Part shown: piece after piece, positions 35,978 through 45,088 of the stretch
Layout: each line of letters begins with the position of its first letter
Numbering within the stretch: the first letter of the stretch is position 1
NCBI RefSeq assembly: GCF_035818615.1
Contig: NZ_JAYKZY010000001.1
Span: 7,501 to 71,500, forward strand
Source of the DNA: Sphingobium sp. CR2-8
Lineage (GTDB): Bacteria; Pseudomonadota; Alphaproteobacteria; Sphingomonadales; Sphingomonadaceae
Direction of reading: 5' to 3'
DNA length: 64,000 bases
Notes under the pieces: generated by a model
What the model saw: the letters and a program-made list of their open reading frames with translations, nothing else
Databases searched by the model: none
What the model was told of the DNA's origin: nothing
Made by a program: the position numbers and the translations under genes

Positions 35978-36853
35978 TCAGGCCATCGGATCGAGCGTCC
36001 CCAGCCAGGCCACCAGCCCGATGATGGCGATGGCGGCGCTCGTTTCGATCAGCAGCGACAACCGCAGATGCGCGATCGCATGCTGCGGCTCGCCGCCTTC
36101 CAACCGGGGCGTCAGCCGCCAGCGATTGAGCGCCGCCAGCCCCAGCATCAGCCCGAACAGCGCCAGCTTCGCGCCCAGTAACAGCCCGTATCGGCTCCCC
36201 ATCAAGGCCGGAAGCTGCGCCAGCCCGACGATCATCACGCCATTGATCGCGCCGCTGACCACCAAAGTCGCGACGATCAGCGTGCCCATCAGCGCAAAGC
36301 GCGACAACATCGTGGCCACCCGGCGCATGTCGGCCGTAACCGGACGCACCGTCAGCGCAGCATGCAACAGCACGGTCAGCGCCCCGATCCATCCCGCCGC
36401 CGCCCAGATATGCGCGACGTCGGCGATGCGATGCACCGTTCCGGCCATATCCTCGGTCGCCCCGGCATGGCCTGTCCACGCCAGCGTCGCGGCGGCCACG
36501 GCGGCGGCCATCAGCGTCAGCCGCTGCCGACCGGCGCAGGCGGACACCAGCGCCAGCAGCAAGGCGCCACCGCGCACCGCCAGCACCGTCCCGATCGGCG
36601 TCATCGTCAGCACTATCTGCGCGCTGGCCCAGTCGGGGGCGATGATCGATGTCCCGGTCATGCCCGCGACGCTCACCAGCAGCCACAACGCGGACAGCGC
36701 CATGCCTCCCAGCGCCAGCGCCACCGGCACCCATCGCCGCGCCGGGCCGGAACTTGGCATACCCATCACCTGCCAGAACAGCGGCAGGCCCATGAGCAGG
36801 GCAAGGTCGACCATCAGCGCAAAGCGCGCACCGATCAAAGCCCCCTCGATCAT
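35978..36853 (-). CDS. copD: Copper resistance protein CopD
   Basis: 291 residues, about eight hydrophobic helices (WVPVALALGGMALSALWLLV, GTVLAVRGGALLLALVSACA, LSRFALMGTLIVATLVVSGA, IETSAAIAIIGLVAWLGTLD). Histidines in HIWAAAGWIGALTVLLHAAL fit the copper-binding helices of CopD/PcoD, an inner-membrane protein thought to bring copper into the cytoplasm together with periplasmic CopC. It follows copC by 6 bp in the same direction. Confidence 0.9.
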   Translation of the reverse strand: MIEGALIGARFALMVDLALLMGLPLFWQVMGMPSSGPARRWVPVALALGGMALSALWLLVSVAGMTGTSIIAPDWASAQIVLTMTPIGTVLAVRGGALLLALVSACAGRQRLTLMAAAVAAATLAWTGHAGATEDMAGTVHRIADVAHIWAAAGWIGALTVLLHAALTVRPVTADMRRVATMLSRFALMGTLIVATLVVSGAINGVMIVGLAQLPALMGSRYGLLLGAKLALFGLMLGLAALNRWRLTPRLEGGEPQHAIAHLRLSLLIETSAAIAIIGLVAWLGTLDPMA

Positions 36854-36859
36854 CGGCCC

Positions 36860-37234
36860 TTACTTGACCTTGAAGCTGTAGCCGCCTTCCATCTTGTGCT
36901 GGTCCGCGCCGACCAGATGCCATTTCAGGTCATAGGTGCCGGCCGGCAGCGCGCGGGGAAAGGTCAGCGTCATCGTCTTGCCTTCGACGCTGGTCTTGAA
37001 ACCCTTGATCGGCATGGCGGGGTGATCGGTCATGCCCGGCATGGCCGTCATGGTCAGTTCCGCCCCGCTCATCGGCGCCAGGAAGGTTTCGGAAAAGGTC
37101 AGCGTCACCTTGGTCGGCTTGGCGACGGTCGCATCAGCGGCGGGATTGGACGAAACGAGCTTGCTGTGCGCGCTCGCCGCAGCGGGCAGGATCATCGCGA
37201 AAGCGGCGGCGGCGGTCAGGAAAATACGGGTCAT
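36860..37234 (-). CDS. copC: Periplasmic copper chaperone CopC
   Basis: 124 residues from MTRIFLTAAAAFAMILPAAA. The signal peptide is cleaved at SA-HSKLVSS, leaving an N-terminal histidine as in Cu(II)-binding CopC. A beta-sandwich follows: TKVTLTFSETFLAPMSGAEL, then TMTAMPGMTDHPAMPIKG (Met/His-rich loop) and LPAGTYDLKWHLVGADQHKM. It binds copper in the periplasm and works with CopD. It is divergent from the sigma/anti-sigma-like genes at 37376. Confidence 0.95.
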   Translation of the reverse strand: MTRIFLTAAAAFAMILPAAASAHSKLVSSNPAADATVAKPTKVTLTFSETFLAPMSGAELTMTAMPGMTDHPAMPIKGFKTSVEGKTMTLTFPRALPAGTYDLKWHLVGADQHKMEGGYSFKVK

Positions 37235-37375
37235 TGCAATGTCTCCAGCAGGGTCGCTAGAGGAGATTACGCAGGGACTTGTCCCACCCCTCGGCCCGTG
37301 CGCATATTTTTCCCGAGCCTTGCATGAGGGGTAAACGCCGCCCGCGCGTATGCGACAGGGACGATGGAGACGATG

Positions 37376-37636
37376 ATGACCGACCTGGACCAGTATCTGG
37401 ACGCCCTGCGCGCGATGCCGACCGACACCCGGCTCGCGGACATGGACGCCGCTGTGATGGGCGGCCTTGCTAGGCGGCGCGACCAGATGACTGCGCGGCG
37501 CAGCCTGATGCTGGCGGGCCTGCTGGCGATCGGCATCGGCTGGGCGGGCAGCATCGTGCCGACCGCCCCGGCACAGGCCGCACCCACGCCGATCGGCATG
37601 TCCGACTACACGCCCTCCCGCCTGCTCGGCCAATGA
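37376..37636 (+). CDS. CnrY-like small membrane protein (putative anti-sigma factor)
   Basis: 86 residues from the ATG at 37376, which gives the best spacing to GGAGA; ATGs at 37364 and 37373 are alternatives. The cytoplasmic N-terminus (DLDQYLDALRAMPTDTRLAD, then AVMGGLARRRDQMTAR) is followed by one membrane helix (SLMLAGLLAIGIGWAGSIVP) and a short periplasmic tail (AAPTPIGMSDYTPSRLLGQ). The size, single span and position before a periplasmic metal sensor and an ECF sigma factor match the CnrY/NccY role. There is no obvious direct sequence similarity. Confidence 0.65.
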   Translation: MTDLDQYLDALRAMPTDTRLADMDAAVMGGLARRRDQMTARRSLMLAGLLAIGIGWAGSIVPTAPAQAAPTPIGMSDYTPSRLLGQ

Positions 37637-38070
37637 CCGTCCGCCGTTATGCGCTGGTCGCTCTCGTCGCCTTCGCCGCCGCGCTGGCAGCCGTGCTGGT
37701 AGCCCGCACCTGGCTTGCCCCAGCGCCGCGCGTCGAAAGCCAGGTCCATGCCCTGCTGCATGAAAAGCTGACGCTCGACGCCGCGCAGGAACAGCGCATC
37801 CATGCGCTCGAAAGCGCCTTCGCCACGCGCCGCGCCGCGCTGGAGGCGGAAATGCGCGCCGACAATGAACGGCTCGCCACGGCGATAGAGGGCGAACATG
37901 GCTATGGTCCGAAGGTGGCGGAGGCGGTCGATCGCTCCCACCATGTGATGGGGCAACTGCAAAAGGAAACGCTCCAGCACATCTTCGCGATGCGCGGCGT
38001 GTTGCGCCCCGATCAGGCGGCGCAGTTCGACGCCGCCATCGTCAAGGCGCTGACCCAGCCCGCCCGGTGA
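37633..38070 (+). CDS. Periplasmic heavy-metal sensor, CnrX-like
   Basis: 145 residues overlapping the preceding stop by ATGA. One N-terminal membrane helix (YALVALVAFAAALAAVLVAR) anchors a helical periplasmic domain rich in His/Glu/Met: ESQVHALLHEKLTLDAAQEQ, then RIHALESAFATRRAALEAEM and VDRSHHVMGQLQKETLQHIF. This is the CnrX/ZraP-type heavy-metal-binding hairpin. It likely senses copper (or Ni/Co) in the periplasm and relieves the inhibitor's hold on the sigma factor encoded next. Confidence 0.85.
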   Translation: MTVRRYALVALVAFAAALAAVLVARTWLAPAPRVESQVHALLHEKLTLDAAQEQRIHALESAFATRRAALEAEMRADNERLATAIEGEHGYGPKVAEAVDRSHHVMGQLQKETLQHIFAMRGVLRPDQAAQFDAAIVKALTQPAR

Positions 38071-38642
38071 CGGCCCGCAACCCCGATCCCGATTCCGAAC
38101 CGGACGATCGGGAACTGGCGGCTCGCGCGCTCGCCGGGCATCAACCCGCTTATGGCGCCTTGATGCGGCGGCATCGCGACGCGGTCTATCGCCTTGCCCG
38201 CGGACATGTGGGTAACGGCGACGAAGCGCTCGACATCACGCAGGAAACATTCGTGGCCGCCTTCGCCGCGCTCGCGCGCTATGACGGGGTGCGTCCGTTT
38301 CGCGTCTGGATCGCCCGGATCGCGCTCAACAAATGCCGCGACTGGGCGCGCCGCCGCACGGTTCGCCGCCTCTTCACCTTCGCTAGGCCCATCGACGATG
38401 CGCTCGCCATCGCCAGTCCCGACGCCACGCCGGAGGAAGTCGCCCATTCGCATCGCGAAGTCGCGCGCATCAACGCCGCTATCGCTGCGCTCCCGACCAA
38501 TCTCAAGCAGGTGGTGCTGCTCCGCACGATAGAGGGGATGAGCCAGGCGGAGGCGGCCGATGTGCTGGGCGTCACCGAAAAGGCGGTCGAAACCCGGCTC
38601 TACCGCGCCCGCGCGAAATTGACCGAAATTTTGAGGGATTGA
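38067..38642 (+). CDS. ECF sigma factor, CnrH-like
   Basis: 191 residues, overlapping the sensor gene by ATGA. Region 2 is HRDAVYRLARGHVGNGDEAL, then DITQETFVAAFAALARYDGV and RVWIARIALNKCRDWARRRT. Region 4 is LPTNLKQVVLLRTIEGMSQA, then EAADVLGVTEKAVETRLYRA. The Y-X-H style trio (37376-38642) matches cnrYXH of Cupriavidus but stands here beside copC/copD and copA/copB. It is therefore probably a copper-responsive switch for these genes. The binding site is not identified. Confidence 0.88.
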   Translation: MTARNPDPDSEPDDRELAARALAGHQPAYGALMRRHRDAVYRLARGHVGNGDEALDITQETFVAAFAALARYDGVRPFRVWIARIALNKCRDWARRRTVRRLFTFARPIDDALAIASPDATPEEVAHSHREVARINAAIAALPTNLKQVVLLRTIEGMSQAEAADVLGVTEKAVETRLYRARAKLTEILRD

Positions 38643-38666
38643 AGTCCCGCTCGCGTATGAAGGGGC

Positions 38667-40409
38667 ATGACGACACCCATCGCCCTCGACCGCCGCACCC
38701 TCATCAAAGGCGCGGCAGCGCTCAGCCTCGTCGGCGCCTTCCCCGCCTGGGCGCGCAGCGGCACGCCGGGCCTGCACCCCGCGCCCGGGGTCCTGTCGGG
38801 CGACCGCATTGCGCTCACCGTTGGCGAAAGCCATTTCGGCACCGGCGGCCGATCCGCCCATGCGATCACGATCAACGGCACCGTCCCCGCGCCGCTCATC
38901 CGCCTGAAGGAAGGGCAGCGCGTCCAGCTCGCCGTCACCAACAATCTCAAGGAAGACACGTCGATCCACTGGCACGGCCTGATCGTGCCCTTCCAGATGG
39001 ATGGCGTTCCGGGCATCAGCTTCCCCGGCATCCGTCCGGGCGAAACCTTCACCTACGACTTCCCGATCCGTCAGTCCGGCACCTATTGGTATCACAGCCA
39101 TTCGGGCATGCAGGAAGCCATGGGCCATTACGGCCCGATCGTCATCGATCCCGCAGGCGTCGATCCGGTACAGGCTACGCGCGAACATGTGATCGTGCTG
39201 GCGGACTGGTCGCCGGTCCACCCGCATATGCTGCTGAAACGCCTCAAGCAGATGGGCGGCTATCATAATTTTCAGCGCCAGACCCTCGCCGGGCTGCTCG
39301 CGGGGAAGGACCAGCCGCTCAAGGATCGCATCGACTGGGGCAAGATGCGCATGGACCCGACCGACATCTCCGACGTCACCGGCTCCACCTACAGTTTCCT
39401 CATCAACGGCCATGGCACGCCCGAAAATTGGACCGGGCTGTTCACGCCGGGTGAGCGCGTCCGTCTGCGCATCGTCAACGCCTCCGCCATGACCAATTTC
39501 AACGTCCGCCTGCCTGGCCTCCCCATGACCGTGGTCCAGTGCGATGGCCAGCATGTCCAGCCGGTCGACACCGACGAATTCCAGATCGGTATCGCCGAAA
39601 CCTATGACGTCGTCGTCCAGCCGACAGACGCCAAAGCCTACGCCCTGATCGCGGAAGCCATCGACCGCTCCGGCCAGGTGCGTGCGACGCTCGCGCCGCA
39701 ACTCGGCATGGTCGCGCCGATTCCCGATCTTCGCCAACGCCCGCTGCTGACGATGAAGGATATGGGCATGGATATGTCCGGCATGGACATGGGGCAGGGG
39801 GGCGTCATCGACTTGAGCCAGCCCGCCAACGACAGCATGGCGGGCCACGCCATGAAGATGCTCGACCCCTCGGTCGCGCCGGACGTGCCGATGGGGCCGG
39901 GCGTCGCGACCCTCTCCTCCATGCCCGCCGATCGCACTGCCGATCGGCCCACGGGGCTGGAGGATGTCGATCATCGCGTCCTCACCTATGCCGACCTGCG
40001 ATCGCTCGAACCGAACACGGATATCCGCACGCCCACCCGCACGCTCGACATTCATCTGACCGCCAATATGGAACGCTATATGTGGTCCTTCGACGGCGTG
40101 AAGCTGTCGGACGGCGCGGAACCGATCGCCTTCCGCCACAATGAACGCGTGCGCGTCACGCTCATCAACGACACGATGATGCCGCACCCCATCCATATCC
40201 ACGGCCATTTCTTCCAACTGCTGACCGGGGACGATCCTACCCATAATCCGCGCAAGCATACGGTGAACGTCCTGCCCGGCGGCAAGATCAGCTTCGATCT
40301 GACCGCCGATGCGCTGGGCGACTGGGCCTTCCACTGCCACATGCTGATGCACATGCATGCAGGGATGATGCGCGTCGTCACGGTCCGCCCAACGGAGGAC
40401 GCGGCATGA
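38667..40409 (+). CDS. copA: Multicopper oxidase CopA
   Basis: 580 residues with a twin-arginine signal (LDRRTLIKGAAALSLVGAFP). Copper-site motifs: TSIHWHGLIVPFQMDG, GTYWYHSHSGMQEAMGHYG, HPIHIHGHFFQLL and WAFHCHMLMHMHAGMMRVV. Together these give the ten His and one Cys of types 1, 2 and 3 copper. The insert MKDMGMDMSGMDMGQGG is the Met-rich segment of CopA/PcoA/CueO-like periplasmic Cu(I) oxidases. It oxidises Cu(I) to the less toxic Cu(II) in the periplasm. It lies 24 bp after the sigma gene and is followed at once by copB. Confidence 0.97.
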   Translation: MTTPIALDRRTLIKGAAALSLVGAFPAWARSGTPGLHPAPGVLSGDRIALTVGESHFGTGGRSAHAITINGTVPAPLIRLKEGQRVQLAVTNNLKEDTSIHWHGLIVPFQMDGVPGISFPGIRPGETFTYDFPIRQSGTYWYHSHSGMQEAMGHYGPIVIDPAGVDPVQATREHVIVLADWSPVHPHMLLKRLKQMGGYHNFQRQTLAGLLAGKDQPLKDRIDWGKMRMDPTDISDVTGSTYSFLINGHGTPENWTGLFTPGERVRLRIVNASAMTNFNVRLPGLPMTVVQCDGQHVQPVDTDEFQIGIAETYDVVVQPTDAKAYALIAEAIDRSGQVRATLAPQLGMVAPIPDLRQRPLLTMKDMGMDMSGMDMGQGGVIDLSQPANDSMAGHAMKMLDPSVAPDVPMGPGVATLSSMPADRTADRPTGLEDVDHRVLTYADLRSLEPNTDIRTPTRTLDIHLTANMERYMWSFDGVKLSDGAEPIAFRHNERVRVTLINDTMMPHPIHIHGHFFQLLTGDDPTHNPRKHTVNVLPGGKISFDLTADALGDWAFHCHMLMHMHAGMMRVVTVRPTEDAA

Positions 40410-41329
40410 AGCGCCTGATCGCCCCGGTCGCGCTGCTGCTCGCCAGCGCCGCCGCGCCCGCCCTTGCGCAGGACCACAGCCAGATGGATCATGGCGCGAA
40501 CCAAATGCCGCAACCGGAGGCCGCGCCCGTGTCGGCCGAACCGGCCAATCCTCATGCCGGACATGCCATGCCCGCACCGGACGATAGCGTCCCCAAGGGC
40601 TTCGCCCCCCCGGTCCCGACCGACCACGCCGCCGACGCGCTCTACGACCCCGCCATCATGGCTCGCGCCCGCGCCGCCATGACGAAGGAAAATGGCGGCA
40701 TGACCTTCTCGCAACTGATGATAGACCGCCTCGAATATCGCACGCAAAAGGGCACGGACGGCTATGCCTGGGAAGGGGAAGGCTGGATCGGCGGCGACAT
40801 AAACCGGCTCGCCATCAAGTCGGAAGGGGAGGGGGACGTCGGCGGCCGCCTCGAAAGCGCCGAACTCCAGGCGCTCTACAGCCGCGCCATCGACCCGTGG
40901 TGGAACATCGTCGCGGGCGTCCGGCAGGACTTCCGCCCGCAACCCCAGCGCACCTACGCGACCATCGGCATCGAAGGCCTCGCCCCCTATTGGTTCGAGG
41001 TCGAAGCCCAGGCTTTCCTGTCCGACAAGGGCGACGCCCATCTGCGCATAGAGGGCAGCTACGACCAGCGCATCACCCAGCGCCTGGTCCTGCAACCCGC
41101 CGCCGAAGTGAACATCGCGGCGCAGGACGTGCCGGAATTGGGCATCGGTTCGGGCCTGTCGAACATCGAACTCGGCCTGCGCCTGCGGTACGAATTCGCC
41201 CGCGAATTTGCGCCCTATATTGGGGTTAACTGGGAACGCAGCATCGGCGACACCGCCCGCTACGCCCGTGCGGCGGGGGAGGGCGCGTCCGCCACCAGCC
41301 TCGTCATGGGCATCCGATTCTGGTTCTGA
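40406..41329 (+). CDS. copB: Copper resistance outer-membrane protein CopB
   Basis: 307 residues, overlapping copA by ATGA. A signal peptide (LIAPVALLLASAAAPALAQD) is followed by a His/Met-rich segment (DHSQMDHGANQMPQPEA, NPHAGHAMPAP) that probably binds copper. The C-terminal two-thirds is a beta-barrel (YRTQKGTDGYAWEGEGWIGG, IVAGVRQDFRPQPQRTYATI, YWFEVEAQAFLSDKGDAHLR) ending ATSLVMGIRFWF with the terminal aromatic of outer-membrane proteins. It works downstream of CopA in periplasmic copper handling. Confidence 0.95.
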   Translation: MKRLIAPVALLLASAAAPALAQDHSQMDHGANQMPQPEAAPVSAEPANPHAGHAMPAPDDSVPKGFAPPVPTDHAADALYDPAIMARARAAMTKENGGMTFSQLMIDRLEYRTQKGTDGYAWEGEGWIGGDINRLAIKSEGEGDVGGRLESAELQALYSRAIDPWWNIVAGVRQDFRPQPQRTYATIGIEGLAPYWFEVEAQAFLSDKGDAHLRIEGSYDQRITQRLVLQPAAEVNIAAQDVPELGIGSGLSNIELGLRLRYEFAREFAPYIGVNWERSIGDTARYARAAGEGASATSLVMGIRFWF

Positions 41330-41403
41330 CATCTTCAGGGCGGGCCAGCAAAAGCCGTGCGGGCTGAAACCCACTTACCTTCATTGGAAACTACGGCCTG
41401 TTG

Positions 41404-41427
41404 TTCCCCAACGAAGGCCGGGGTCCA
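41404..41427. repeat. REP-like element (CGAAGGCCGGGGTCCAG type)
   Basis: TTCCCCAACGAAGGCCGGGG, then TCCAG, between copB and the M20 gene. Same family as 10568-10585, 42644-42709 and 44901-44966. Confidence 0.6.
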
Positions 41428-41455
41428 GTTCTGAGCGTAAGACGGGACCCCAGCA

Positions 41456-42601
41456 TCAGCCCAAATGCCGTTCCGCCAACGCGACATGCAACTTGATGCC
41501 CAACCCCAGCACATCGTCGTTGAAATCATAATGCGGGTTGTGCAGCGGCATCGACCCCTTGGGCTTGGCTTGTCCCAACCAGATATAGGCACCCTTGCAC
41601 GCTTGCAGCATGAAGGCGAAATCCTCCGACGTGAAGGCCGGGTCGGGCGCCAGCCGCGCTTCGCCCACGCTCGCTGCGGCGTCCAGCGCTTCCTGCGCCG
41701 CTTCTGCATCGTTGATCGTCGCGGGATAATAGCGTTGATAATCGACGGTCGCGGACAATTCCCCCGCCAGCGCGACGCCGGCTGCAATCTCGCGTATCGA
41801 CGCCTCGATCCGGTCCTGGACCACCGGATCGAATGTCCGCACCGTCCCGGAAACCGTCACCAGCTCGGGGATCACATTATGCGTATGCCCGCCATGAATC
41901 TGCGTGATGGACAGCACGGCCGACGCCGTGGGCGCAATGCGGCGCGACACGATCGCGTTCAATTGCTGCACCAATGCTGCTGCAGCAAAAATCGCGTCGG
42001 GCGTATCCTGCGGGATTGCCGCATGGCCGCCGCGCCCTTCCAGCCGGATCTCGAACTTGTCGGCTGCGCCCATGATCGGGCCGGGCCGCGTCGCGATCGT
42101 CCCGGCAGGCAGGTCGGGCCAATTGTGCAGCCCGAACACGCGGTCGCAGGGGAATCGTTCGAACAGCCCTTCATTGACCATCTCGCGCGCGCCGCCCTGG
42201 CCTTCCTCGGCGGGCTGGAAGAAGAAGTTGATGGTCCCATCGAAATGGCGACTGCGCGCCAAATGCTGCGCCGCGCCCAGCAGCATGGCGACATGCCCGT
42301 CATGGCCACAGCCATGGAAACTGCCCGGCGTCGTGCTGGCATAGGGCAGGTTGGTCTGTTCATGGATCGGCAGCGCATCCATGTCCGCGCGCAGGCCGAT
42401 GCTGCGCGAAGACGTCCCATGGCGCAACACGCCGACCACACCGGTCCTGCCGATCCCTTCATGCACCTCCAGCCCCAGCGCGCGCAATTGCTCGGCGATG
42501 CGACCTGCCGTGCGATGCTCGCAAAAGCCAAGCTCGGGATGCGCATGAATGTCGCGGCGGAACGCGATCAGCGGTTCGATCAGGTCGGAAATGTCGGTCA
42601 T
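41456..42601 (-). CDS. M20-family amidohydrolase (hippurate hydrolase-like)
   Basis: 381 residues from MTDISDLIEPLIAFRRDIHA. Metal motifs: IHAHPELGFCEHRTAGRIAE, GLRADMDALPIHEQTNLPYA, GSFHGCGHDGHVAMLLGAAQ (Cys/His metal ligands), FQPAEEGQGGAREMVNEGLF (catalytic Glu pair) and a dimerisation domain (GRGGHAAIPQDTPDAI). Proteins of this group remove acyl groups from N-acyl amino acids. Here it may release an amino acid or amine for the enzymes that follow. It reads left, after the AsnC and aminotransferase genes. Confidence 0.92.
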   Translation of the reverse strand: MTDISDLIEPLIAFRRDIHAHPELGFCEHRTAGRIAEQLRALGLEVHEGIGRTGVVGVLRHGTSSRSIGLRADMDALPIHEQTNLPYASTTPGSFHGCGHDGHVAMLLGAAQHLARSRHFDGTINFFFQPAEEGQGGAREMVNEGLFERFPCDRVFGLHNWPDLPAGTIATRPGPIMGAADKFEIRLEGRGGHAAIPQDTPDAIFAAAALVQQLNAIVSRRIAPTASAVLSITQIHGGHTHNVIPELVTVSGTVRTFDPVVQDRIEASIREIAAGVALAGELSATVDYQRYYPATINDAEAAQEALDAAASVGEARLAPDPAFTSEDFAFMLQACKGAYIWLGQAKPKGSMPLHNPHYDFNDDVLGLGIKLHVALAERHLG

Positions 42602-42643
42602 GCAAAAAAGCCCATCACGAAAATTGAATCTCGCCATCATAGT

Positions 42644-42709
42644 GTTCCCCGGCGAAGACCGGGGTCCAGTCCCACGATCCGACCTGGACTCCGGCCTTCG
42701 CCGGGGAAC
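42644..42709. repeat. Paired REP-like inverted repeat
   Basis: Two REP units face each other: GTTCCCCGGCGAAGACCGGG on the left and CCGGCCTTCGCCGGGGAAC on the right, with CCAG/CTGG inside. The whole could form one long hairpin, between the M20 and AsnC genes. Confidence 0.7.
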
Positions 42710-42751
42710 AAGCAGTTGCTGCCAGCTACCATGTGGCGCACGGCATAGACC

Positions 42752-43246
42752 CTACCGCTGCTCACCGAACAGATGCTGGATCGGGTAATGATGTTTGATG
42801 AAGGGCGACTTGATCACGACATAGCTGAAATATTTCTCGATCCCGTAATCGCTTTCCAGCATCCCTTCGATGATCGACTGATAATGCGCCACGCCCCGCG
42901 TCACGAATTTCAGCAGATAGTCGTATCCGCCGCTCACCAGATGACATTCGACGATCTCGTCCAGCTTGCGGATGCGGGTCTCGAACCGCGAAAAGTCGCC
43001 CGCGCGATGCTCCGTCAGCGTGACTTCGGTAAAGACCGTCAGATATTCGCCCAGCTTGTGCAGGTTGATATGCGCGCCATAGCCGGTGATATAGCCCGCC
43101 TTCTCCAGTCGCTTGACGCGGGTTAGGCACGGGCTGGGCGACAGGCCGACCGCATCGGCCAGCTCGACATTGGTGATGCGGCCTGATTGCTGAAGCTGCG
43201 TCAGGATCTTGAGGTCGATCCTGTCCAGTCTGGGTCCGCCCAACAT
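42752..43246 (-). CDS. Lrp/AsnC-family transcriptional regulator
   Basis: 164 residues: an N-terminal HTH (LDRIDLKILTQLQQSGRITN, then VELADAVGLSPSPCLTRVKR and LEKAGYITGYGAHINL) and the C-terminal RAM effector domain (TVFTEVTLTEHRAGDFSRFE, then VSGGYDYLLKFVTRGVAHYQ). Such regulators sense amino acids and control uptake or catabolism genes. It lies 19 bp downstream of the aminotransferase gene in the same direction and is the likely regulator of the amino-compound genes around it. Confidence 0.92.
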   Translation of the reverse strand: MLGGPRLDRIDLKILTQLQQSGRITNVELADAVGLSPSPCLTRVKRLEKAGYITGYGAHINLHKLGEYLTVFTEVTLTEHRAGDFSRFETRIRKLDEIVECHLVSGGYDYLLKFVTRGVAHYQSIIEGMLESDYGIEKYFSYVVIKSPFIKHHYPIQHLFGEQR

Positions 43247-43265
43247 ATGCCTTGCTCCCCGTTTC

Positions 43266-44669
43266 TTATCCCAGCGCCGCGCGAATATCCGCTTCTTCCA
43301 GCATATCGTCTAGCGTTTTGCGGATACGCGCGAAGATCTCGTCCATCTCTCCATCCGACGCGCAGAGCGCCGGGGCCAGCCCGATGATATTGTCGGCAAA
43401 GGCGCGGAAGATGACGCCATTGTCATAGGCTTTGGCGAACAGCCGGTCGGCCAGTTTCAGCGCGGGATCGAAGCGCGTCTTGCCGCCCTTGTCCGCGACC
43501 AGTTCGATCGCGCCCAGCAGGCCCCGCCCGCGCGTGTCGCCCACCATCGGATGATCCGCGATCCCCGCCAGCCCCGCGTCGAAGCGCGCGGCGACCTTCT
43601 GCCCGTTCGCTAATATGCCACCATCGGTATAGAGCCGCAGCACTTCCAGCCCCACCGCCGCGCTCACCGGATGGCCCGAATAGGTCGCGCCATGGCCGAT
43701 CGCGACATCGGGCGCCGCGCCATCGGCGATACCCTGATAGACTTTGTCCGACATCAGCAGCGCGCCCATCGGCACGTAACCGGCGGTGAGGCCCTTGGCG
43801 ACGGTCATCAGGTCAGGCGACACATCTTCCGCTTCGCAGGCGAACATCGGGCCGGTGCGGCCGAACGCCGTTATCACCTCGTCTGCGACCAGAAGGATGT
43901 CGAGTTCGTCGCAGGCCTGCCGCATGGCCTTGAGCCAGCCAACCGGCGGCACGATAACCCCGCCCGATCCCTGGATCGGCTCGCAGAAGAAAGCGGCGAC
44001 ATTGTCGGCCCCCAGTGCCGCGACCTTGTCCTTCAATTCCTGCACCGACCGGGCGATGATCGCGGCGTCGTCGCCTTCCAGGTCGCTGCGATAGGGGTAG
44101 GGCGATGCGATATGATGCTGCCAGCGCAGCGGCAGGTCGAAATTGCGATGGAAATTGGTCAGCGCCGTCAGCCCCGCGCCGGTGCTGCTCGATCCATGAT
44201 AGCCACGCTCCAGCGCGATGCACTGCTTCTTCGCCGGCTTGCCGATCGCATTATAATAATGGGTGATATAGCGGACGGCGGAATCCACCGCATCCGACCC
44301 GCCCAGCGTGAAATAGACATGGTCCAGCCCCTCGGGGCTCAGGTCGACCAGCCGCTGCGCCAGCCGCGCGGCGGGTTCGCTGCCGAAATGGAAATAGCCC
44401 GTCGCATAGGGCAGGCGGCGCATCTGCTCGGCCGCTGCCTCCACGATGCTGTCCTGACCATAGCCGACATTGACGCACCATAGCCCGGCAAAGGCGTCCA
44501 GCAGTTCGCGGCCGTCCATGTCCGTCAACCACATGCCCTTGCCGCTTTGCAACATGGTCGCACCGCGCGCTTCATGGGCGCGGAAGGACGTGACCGAATG
44601 GATCAGATGATCGCGGTCGATGTCCAGCAGGGATCGGTTGGATTGGTGCATCGTCGGGTCGCTCGCCAT
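43266..44669 (-). CDS. Class III (omega) aminotransferase, PLP-dependent
   Basis: 467 residues. Typical stretches: HEARGATMLQSGKGMWLTDM, GLWCVNVGYGQDSIVEAAAE, FTLGGSDAVDSAVRYITHYY, GYHGSSSTGAGLTALTNFH, DILLVADEVITAFGRTGPMF and the PLP lysine in LMTVAKGLTAGYVPMGALLM. The family transfers amino groups from omega-amino acids or diamines (beta-alanine, 4-aminobutyrate, putrescine) to pyruvate or 2-oxoglutarate. The semialdehyde product would suit the aldehyde dehydrogenases at 46266-47729 or 48793-50265. The donor is not deducible. An alternative start is at 44651. Confidence 0.92.
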   Translation of the reverse strand: MASDPTMHQSNRSLLDIDRDHLIHSVTSFRAHEARGATMLQSGKGMWLTDMDGRELLDAFAGLWCVNVGYGQDSIVEAAAEQMRRLPYATGYFHFGSEPAARLAQRLVDLSPEGLDHVYFTLGGSDAVDSAVRYITHYYNAIGKPAKKQCIALERGYHGSSSTGAGLTALTNFHRNFDLPLRWQHHIASPYPYRSDLEGDDAAIIARSVQELKDKVAALGADNVAAFFCEPIQGSGGVIVPPVGWLKAMRQACDELDILLVADEVITAFGRTGPMFACEAEDVSPDLMTVAKGLTAGYVPMGALLMSDKVYQGIADGAAPDVAIGHGATYSGHPVSAAVGLEVLRLYTDGGILANGQKVAARFDAGLAGIADHPMVGDTRGRGLLGAIELVADKGGKTRFDPALKLADRLFAKAYDNGVIFRAFADNIIGLAPALCASDGEMDEIFARIRKTLDDMLEEADIRAALG

Positions 44670-44900
44670 GGTGGTTATGCGGTCAGCCTATCCCCCATGC
44701 TGCGGGGCGATAGCCCGATATGGTGGGACCAGGCACCATCGCTCTCCGTAATCGCAAAGTGCCGCAGCATATTATGCCGCTGTCCTACAGGATGCCTGCC
44801 ATGCCACCATATCCCGTTTGATCGTGGGGAACGTTCCTCACGAATTTGCTCATGACCAGATTGGGGATGTAAACATGGATGCTCATAGACAAGGCGATAG

Positions 44901-44966
44901 TGCCCCGGCGAAGGCCGGGGTCCAGTTCCAGGCTCCCGGCTGGACTCCTGCCTCACCGTGGAACAC
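44901..44966. repeat. REP-like element upstream of the aminotransferase
   Basis: TGCCCCGGCGAAGGCCGGGG, then TCCAGTTCCAGG and a degenerate facing copy (CTGGACTCCTGCCTCACC). It lies within the 419-bp gap 44670-45088, which otherwise shows no gene, only the probable promoter region of the aminotransferase. Confidence 0.6.
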
Positions 44967-45088
44967 GAGGCTTGGCTGTCATCCAGCTCAGCGGCACCAC
45001 CAGCTTTTTGATAGGATCAGCCGCGCGCAACAAAATGTCGAAATCGGCGGGAAATGTGCGAAGTTAAGCGTCCCGCCGATATCGTCTG

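Noticed and set aside
38013..40577. 854-codon minus-strand frame opposite copA
   Set aside because: Shadow of copA and the sigma gene; the + strand copA has all four copper motifs.
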